Source: Megalobrama amblycephala (lineage: Eukaryota; Chordata; Actinopteri; Cypriniformes; Xenocyprididae). From it: a DNA stretch of 64,000 bases. The stretch is from contig NC_063049.1 of assembly GCF_018812025.1 (NCBI RefSeq), positions 35,159,447-35,223,446 of the forward strand, written 5' to 3'. Of the stretch, positions 58,170 through 64,000 are shown one piece after another. Under the pieces are notes generated by a model. The model was not told the DNA's origin. It searched no databases and was given only the letters and a program-made list of their open reading frames with translations. Within the stretch, counting starts at the first letter, position 1. Each line of letters opens with the position of its first letter. A program made the position numbers and the translations under genes.

Positions 58170-59400
58170 CAAATATATAGCACTAAAGTGAAACCCAGCT
58201 AAAGTCATTCAGTACTGTGGACATAAAAGCCCACTTTGGGATGACAGAGTTGCACAGGCTTTAACCAATGCCTCCTGACAAAATAACTAACAGCATAAAT
58301 ACACACTGCGTTTTCTCTAGAGAAAATTGCACATGTTCCCGGTTATCGGGCAGTATTCAAAGAAACCAATATTTTCTAAATGAGCTTTGCCGTTGGCCAT
58401 TACATCTGCAGTCCTCCACTTAATGAATCCTCCTAATAGCTACCTGCTTGGGACACAGGTGCTCCGCAAATTGCTCCCTCTAAATGATTAACGAGCAGCG
58501 GCTCTTCACTAGGCAGTGTGTGCGGCTCTGTTGGGAGCCCAGACATTTGCCTGCCGATGACATGATGGCCGGATCACTTAAGCATACACTAATAATTTAG
58601 ACAACTTTTCAAAACATGGAATTTGGGGGTGTGACCTTGGAAAATTATAAAGAAAGCATGCACCCACAGAACAATAACCACATCGGTTTAAATAACTAAT
58701 GAATAATTAAGAATGCTATTGCATCTTTTTACTTCTCTGTATTTTGCTGGAGGAAAAATGTGCTTTAACCAAGAGTAAGCTGAGCAGAGCATTTAGTAAA
58801 TACATATTCCCATATTCTCATTGATGTTAATAGCTGAAGTGCATAATTAAGATGATTTTGTAGAACAATACCCTAGTCTTCCTTCCTTTGGTCGGTCAAG
58901 TAGATAGTTCCATCTCAAACTCATACTAATGTCTGAACCGAATTTGGCTAGTCAACAAATGGCACAATGTTTTGAAAGCACAACACAGAGCAACTGTTTT
59001 TACACTTTCATAGTTGTCACTGCATATTAAGCTCGGACATGAAAAAGTATTTTAACGTCACAAAACATTACACACTTCTATTTTAGAGAGTAAAAGGTGG
59101 TTTTCTCAACTGTGAGGCAATATTATTTGTTGGATGTTTTTTTCTCTCTGAGTAAAACTATGAACTGAATGCCAGAGCTCTGCTAAGGAAGATTTTGTAT
59201 CTGTTGAACACACACTGAACTCACAAGGCTGAGCTTTTAAGATGCACAAACAATGTAAAGGGAGACAGAAAGTAGCATCATGAGCCTTAAATGTTTAACA
59301 GATTGCCTAGACAGATTTCTCTTTAGATTTATAAAGAATGACTGACCTGCATTAGGAAGGGTGTTTGTTAGTGTTATAGATACAAACATAAAAAATACAT
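58170..59400. other. Intergenic, nothing recognised
   Basis: No transposon ends and no supported exon seen; one of the cleaner unique stretches. Confidence 0.45.
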
Positions 59401-59401
59401 A

Positions 59402-59430
59402 TATACATACATACATACATACATACATAA
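59402..59430 (+). repeat. (ATAC)n microsatellite
   Basis: About six ATAC units. Confidence 0.92.
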
Positions 59431-59507
59431 TTAAAGAAAACAATTAAAAATGGATTTTAAAATAAAAACTAATATTGCCTTTCAGCTCACCCCACAATTA
59501 AAAGGAG

Positions 59508-59554
59508 CCGTTCTATTCTATTCTATTCTATTCTATTCTATTCTATTCTATTCT
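59508..59554 (+). repeat. (TTCTA)n pentanucleotide microsatellite
   Basis: About nine TTCTA units. Confidence 0.95.
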
Positions 59555-59731
59555 GTCAATTATCACTGTATGTAACATGACATTTGCTTGTGGTAGCAAA
59601 ATGATGAAGGCCATAGAATTTTAAATGAAGTATTTAATCAAACACTAAGGAAAATGCTGCTAAATAGTTTGTTCATGGTAGTGCAATCCGGTTTACTGCC
59701 TTCTTTACTGATTAACCTGAACATTCGGCAA

Positions 59732-60108
59732 CCAGTGTTGGGGAAAGTTACTTTAAAAGCAGTGCGTTACAATATTGAGTTACTCCCTAAAAAGTAACTA
59801 ATTGCATCCTTAATCATCTTTATAGAAAGTAATGTGTTGTGTTACTTTTGCGTTATTTTTTCTCACCTGGGCTGGTTTGCTTGTTTTTAAAAACAAGGGG
59901 AAAAAAGGTGTGAACCTAAATTGGTGTAAAGGCCCTTTCACTCCAAAGGTGAAATTAATGAGCCTCAGGGTGAAGGACATGCAAATTCACGCCTGTACAG
60001 TAGAGTTAGTCTACCTCTGTCATCTATCAATAAAACAATGAAACAACATTAATTATTCATACCTTATTGCATGCTGGGAAGAAGGTAACTGGAACCTCAT
60101 AACTTTGG
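59732..60108 (+). mobile_element. Repeat starting AGTGTTGGGGAAAGTTACTT
   Basis: The start AGTGTTGGGGAAAGTTACTT and the following GTTACTCCC/GTAACTAATTGC are a common fish DNA-transposon end. The other end is not seen. Confidence 0.45.
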
Positions 60109-60111
60109 GAT

Positions 60112-60724
60112 TTAAAGGTAGGGTAAGCAGTTTTTTAAGAAAACTAACATGATGCGTGGTCTCTCCTCTCCCTCTGAACGAAGTCCAATCTGATAGTTCT
60201 CAGAAAATGAACTGTAACTTATGAATACTAATGACAAAAAAATGACACTTATGTTTAAAGAAACGTTGAATTGTCAGGTTTTAAATCGTGCAAGTCAAAT
60301 CGAAAACAAACATTCTGTGCTTATGTAATCTGTATGAAAAGAGAGCCATGTCAGAAGTCTGTGATTCAGCTCATTACCCGCTAATGCGGCCACGCCCACG
60401 GAGCCAGCGCTATTCAGACGCAAATTCAGAGGCAATACATGCATTCATCATCTCAATCGTGTATTTATTGTCTTGAAAAGTGTTTATTTGGATGTTAAAG
60501 CCATGGTTAGCGATCTGTAGAAGACATGCCGTTAGTTCCTAGTTCCTTTTGTTCTTTATATGAATTTGTGGCCTAAAGGTGTAGAGAGAGTACCCTCCGG
60601 CTGCAAGTATGAATTAAAAACACCATTCCTGAAATGTCCTCTTCTTCTTTAGAATAATTTGTGGACTAAATGTGCACAGAGAGCGCCCTCCGGCTGCAAG
60701 TATGAATTGAAAACACAGTATCCA
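60112..60724 (+). repeat. TTTAAAGGTAGGGTAAGCAG repeat with duplicated unit
   Basis: A known-looking fish repeat start at about 60112. Inside, CCTCCGGCTGCAAGTATGAATT occurs at 60595 and again at 60689, with similar upstream sequence (GTGGCCTAAAGGTG, GTGGACTAAATGTG), making a direct duplication of roughly 95 bp. Confidence 0.5.
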
Positions 60725-60879
60725 GCACTCATATTGATGACAATAAATATTACTTCTCAGTATAGAAAATTGACATAAATATATAAGAATCCTCTCCAAA
60801 TTAATATTTCTCCAAATGTGCATGCTTTTAAGCTAAAAGCCTATATGAAATGCCATAGAGGTAACATAATTGTTCAGAC

Positions 60880-60975
60880 ACTTTGCATCACAGAAATACA
60901 TTATATTTTAAAGAATATAATAGAATACCGTTATTTTAAATTGTAATAATATTTCACAGTATTGCTGTTTATGAT
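60880..60975 (+). repeat. CACTACTGTTCAAAAG-family internal fragment
   Basis: GCATCACAGAAATACATTAT and TTTTAAATTGTAATAATATT match the internal part at 48300-48365. Confidence 0.55.
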
Positions 60976-61800
60976 GAGCTGAGACATTATTACAGAGGTT
61001 TTTTTTTCACAGCCTACCTGACTGAAAGGCCTCATTAATATGCAAGTCATTTCAGGTCATTATTATGCGATTCTTTTGTCTTCTCAGGTGTAAATGGCCC
61101 ATTATTCATGATCATTCACGCCTCCATGCATACTGTGTTTCTTGACAAAAAGTGTCTTACAAAAACTAAATCAATATATTGTTTTATATGAAGAAGTAGG
61201 CAGCATAATTTTTTACATAATTCTGAAGCAAAAACTCTAGTCTACAACCTCCAATACCCAAAAGTCTTGTGAACACAGATTTAATATACTTTTTGTGGCC
61301 TTATTTCAGTGATTTAAGTTTTTTGTTTTTTCAATAACCACGCATAAACATTATTCCTTCAAAAATACAAACATGTACATGTTCCTCACATATTATTGTA
61401 GCCTAGTTTGTGCTGAATACAGTGTAATGACACTTTTGTCATTTATATGTTTATGAACAACTGAAAAAAGCACAAATGTCAGGGCATGCCAAAACTTCCC
61501 CAAGCCCCAAATCAGCCTCAGACTCCAGAGGGTTAACGGTCAAGGAGAGAGAATGAGCAAGAGGGAGATTTGGAAAAAAAAAAAAGAAGGAAAAAAAAAA
61601 CTGCAGAAAGTGAGATGAGACACTACAAAAGAGCTCAAAAGAATATCACTGGAATGAAGGTTTATGACTGGGCAAGCGCTTTAGGATTTGCTTTAATGTT
61701 AGAAAAGCTTTCCAGTGCTGCAGAGAGCTAAGTGGGAAGGCCTAAAAAAACAGACGCGAAGGCTGCTTTGATTCCGCTCCACATGTAAGTAACACTGGGT
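60976..61800. other. Intergenic, nothing recognised
   Basis: Contains two A-runs near 61577-61600; no exon supported. Confidence 0.45.
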
Positions 61801-62054
61801 TTGATTGTCTGGAGCTGCTGTGCTGTTGACGACTAACAACGAACTCTTGTTTGTATTTACTCTTGTGTCCTGTACGTTCATTTTTTGTGTTTCCTTGTCG
61901 TTCGTTTCTCATCTGCGCTTTATTTTACGTGAAGCATTTTGTTGCACATCAGCTGTGATATACAGACATCCACTCTCGCATTGCGTGTGTAACAGAGGCC
62001 AGGTAGTGAGAGTTGTGCAGGTAAACCACTGCACACTGACGACCGCTAGAGAAT

Positions 62055-62150
62055 GCGGTATTTAGCGTCATTGTTAGTGCACTCGCCTCGTATGCCAGCA
62101 GCGGACAGGCCGGGGTTTGAGACTGACTTGGAGCAGGGTGTTTAGGATTG
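62055..62150 (+). repeat. Weak tRNA-like (SINE head) sequence
   Basis: TAGTGCACTCGCCTCGTATG resembles an A-box region, and GGGGTTTGAGACT about 45 bases later resembles a degraded B-box. Probably an old tRNA-derived SINE head. No acceptor stem. Confidence 0.35.
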
Positions 62151-62397
62151 GAAGGGGAGTTTTGGAGGGGGAGCAATGAAGAGAGAGGTGGGTTTGTTTG
62201 GGTTGATTTCAAATATCAACAATGTCCAACAGCAGTTTTGAAAAACTACTTACCCCACCATTAAAGCTAAAAAAAAACCTTAAAATAATCAAGTAAATCT
62301 TTGGTAAGTTTTCAGTATATATATATTTTTTTTAAATCTAAGAATCATTTTTCACAGTGTGACTAAGGTCCATATGACCTATGAGTTATGTTTATAC

Positions 62398-62799
62398 TGT
62401 TACGGCCAGCTCGTTTCAAGCCACAACATAAAAAAGGGATGACACCACCGTGCAATCAATATAAATTAATTTATTGATTTAACAAACATAATAATCACAA
62501 ATAACAAACATAAGTCTAGGGAAAAAAAAAAAAGTATCAAAGGAAATAACAAAATAACAATAACTAAGTCTTAAAGCTACAAGATATAAGAAATGTATAA
62601 CTAAAGAAAGAGAGAGATGTCAAGAGCAACTCCTGGGAGAACCACCCCACCAAGAGAGCTAACCTCAATAAACAACCCTGAGTCCTTATATATTCTACAC
62701 CCCTGATCACTATTAATTAATTAATCAATCAATCAGAAGCGACACAGAACTCCCGCAGTCTGCCACCAACAGGTAGGGAGGACTCTCCGGGTCGTCACA
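62398..62799 (-). mobile_element. 3' LTR of a Gypsy-type retrotransposon
   Basis: On the minus strand it runs TGTGACGACC...GGCCGTAACA, so it has TG...CA ends. It includes a TATATAAGG box (62684-62692) and an AATAAA signal (62470-62475). A polypurine tract, GGAGTGGGAGG, directly precedes its 5' end at 62800. Length is 402 bp. Confidence 0.85.
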
Positions 62800-62862
62800 C
62801 CTCCCACTCCAAAAAGAGGTTCCTTAAAGAACCGACAAAAATTTAAACAAAAAAAATACATA

Positions 62863-62898
62863 CATAATCACAAAAAAAAAAAAAAAAAAAAAAAAAAT
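62863..62898 (+). repeat. A-rich run inside the retroelement
   Basis: About 25-28 A (T on the element's strand) between RNase H and the LTR. Confidence 0.9.
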
Positions 62899-63029
62899 GA
62901 AGGCCACTGATACTCATCTCTTGCAATCCTGTTCCATTTCACTCTTGGATCTCCTGGGCCCTAGGACATCAAAGAGAGACAGAGGAAAGGAAGAAAAGAG
63001 AAGGGCACAGCCAACACCACGCAAAAACA

Positions 63030-64000
63030 CTTTAAACACGTGAGAGAGCATCGGCAATTAGATTATCCTTGCTGCGTATGTGCTTAATCTGTAGATGGAA
63101 AGGCTGTAAGGTAAGACTCCACCTCATAATTCTTTGATTTTTACCCCACATTCATCCAAGAAAGTTAAAGGGTTGTGGTCGGTATACACTATGATGGGGC
63201 CACAAATGGAGCTCAAGTAGACCTCAAAATGTTGTACAGCCAACACCAGGGCCAAGGCCTCTTTTTCGATTGTAGAATAAGCCTGCTGATGGCGGTTAAA
63301 TTTTTTTGAGAAATAGCTAACCGGATGTTCAATTCCATCAGCATTTTCCTGTAAAAGAACAGCACTAGCACCATAAGCACTGGCATCTACTGCAAGGAGA
63401 AAAGACCTCTTAAAATCAGGTGTAGCAAGTACAGGTGCATTGGCTAAAAGGGCTTTAGCATTATCAAAAGCACACTGGCACTGTTTTGACCACTTAAATG
63501 GTTTCTTTGGACTCAATAAGTCAGTCAAAGGGGTAACAACACTAGCAAAATTCTGACAAAACCCTCGGTAGTAGCCTACCATTCCCAGGAATCGACGGAG
63601 TTCACGACGGGTAGCGAACTCGCATTTAGCAAGATTAATGGTTAAATTGGCTTCGGCCAGACGTACAAAAAGCTCTCTAATTTGGTCAAGGTGTTCGGAC
63701 CAAGAAGAACTAAACAAAACAACATCATCCAAGTATGCCTCGCACCCTGACAACCCAGATAGTACTCTATTTACCAACCGCTGAAACGTGGCGGGAGCAT
63801 TTCGGACCCCAAAAGGCATAACGGTGTATTGCAGGAAAACTGTCAGGTGTAACAAAAGCAGACAATTCCTTAGCACGGGATGTTAACAGCACTTGCCAAT
63901 AACCTTTTAGAAGGTCGAACTTACTGACGAATTCTGCGGAGCCAACACGATCAACGCAATCATCAATTCTAGGTAAGGGATAGCAATCAGGTTTTGTCAG
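63030..64000 (-). pseudogene. Gypsy-type pol fragment: reverse transcriptase and RNase H
   Basis: The minus frame 63876-63124 holds RT motifs MPFGVRNAPATFQRL and YLDDVVLF, followed by RNase H motifs AVDASAYGASAVL, TIEKEALALV and YTDHNPLTFL. Sequence to the window edge (63850-64000) is the earlier RT part in another frame, so there is a one-base frameshift near 63845. A second shift lies near 63125, after which the RNase H end continues to about 63040. Gag, protease and early RT are off the window. The usual integrase after RNase H is absent. Confidence 0.9.

Overview
The window is nuclear DNA of a ray-finned fish, most likely a cypriniform (carp/zebrafish group). The evidence is a vertebrate gene split into short exons by GT-AG introns, AT-rich non-coding sequence, many microsatellites, and dense Tc1/mariner, hAT, TTAA-bounded and LTR repeats of the kinds common in cyprinid genomes. 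Bacterial features such as operons, ribosome binding sites and CRISPR arrays are absent.

Region 1 (about 0.1-17.8 kb, minus strand) holds the only host gene I can identify firmly: the 5' part of TEP1, a vault-particle and telomerase-associated protein. I reconstructed 22 coding exons joined by in-phase GT-AG introns. They give 1,172 contiguous residues: a Ser-rich and acidic N-terminus, a TROVE RNA-binding module, a DUF4062 domain, and the Walker A loop of the NACHT ATPase, where the window ends. The rest of NACHT and the WD40 propeller lie beyond the left edge. Most larger introns are made of mobile elements. A possible 5' UTR exon sits near 20.7 kb.

Region 2 (about 17.8-64 kb) contains no host gene I can name. 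It is layered with transposons: long fold-back (inverted-arm) elements bounded by TTAA, several other TTAA-ended MITE families, three degenerate Tc1-like elements in addition to a fourth in TEP1 intron 11, a complete hAT MITE with a perfect 8-bp target duplication, and a 2.2-kb repeat with GGGGCCAAGCCCC ends carrying two tRNA-like Pol III promoter modules. At the right edge is a minus-strand Gypsy-type retrotransposon with RT and RNase H, a polypurine tract and an LTR, but no integrase between RNase H and the LTR. Two unassigned minus-strand candidate exons (near 50.9 and 56.0 kb) hint at another host gene.

The most unusual object is the fold-back element at 56.17-57.65 kb. Its loop carries a THAP-domain exon with a splice donor. 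The combination of TTAA ends and THAP is the signature of Kolobok transposons, so it may link the many TTAA-ended elements here to a mobilising family.
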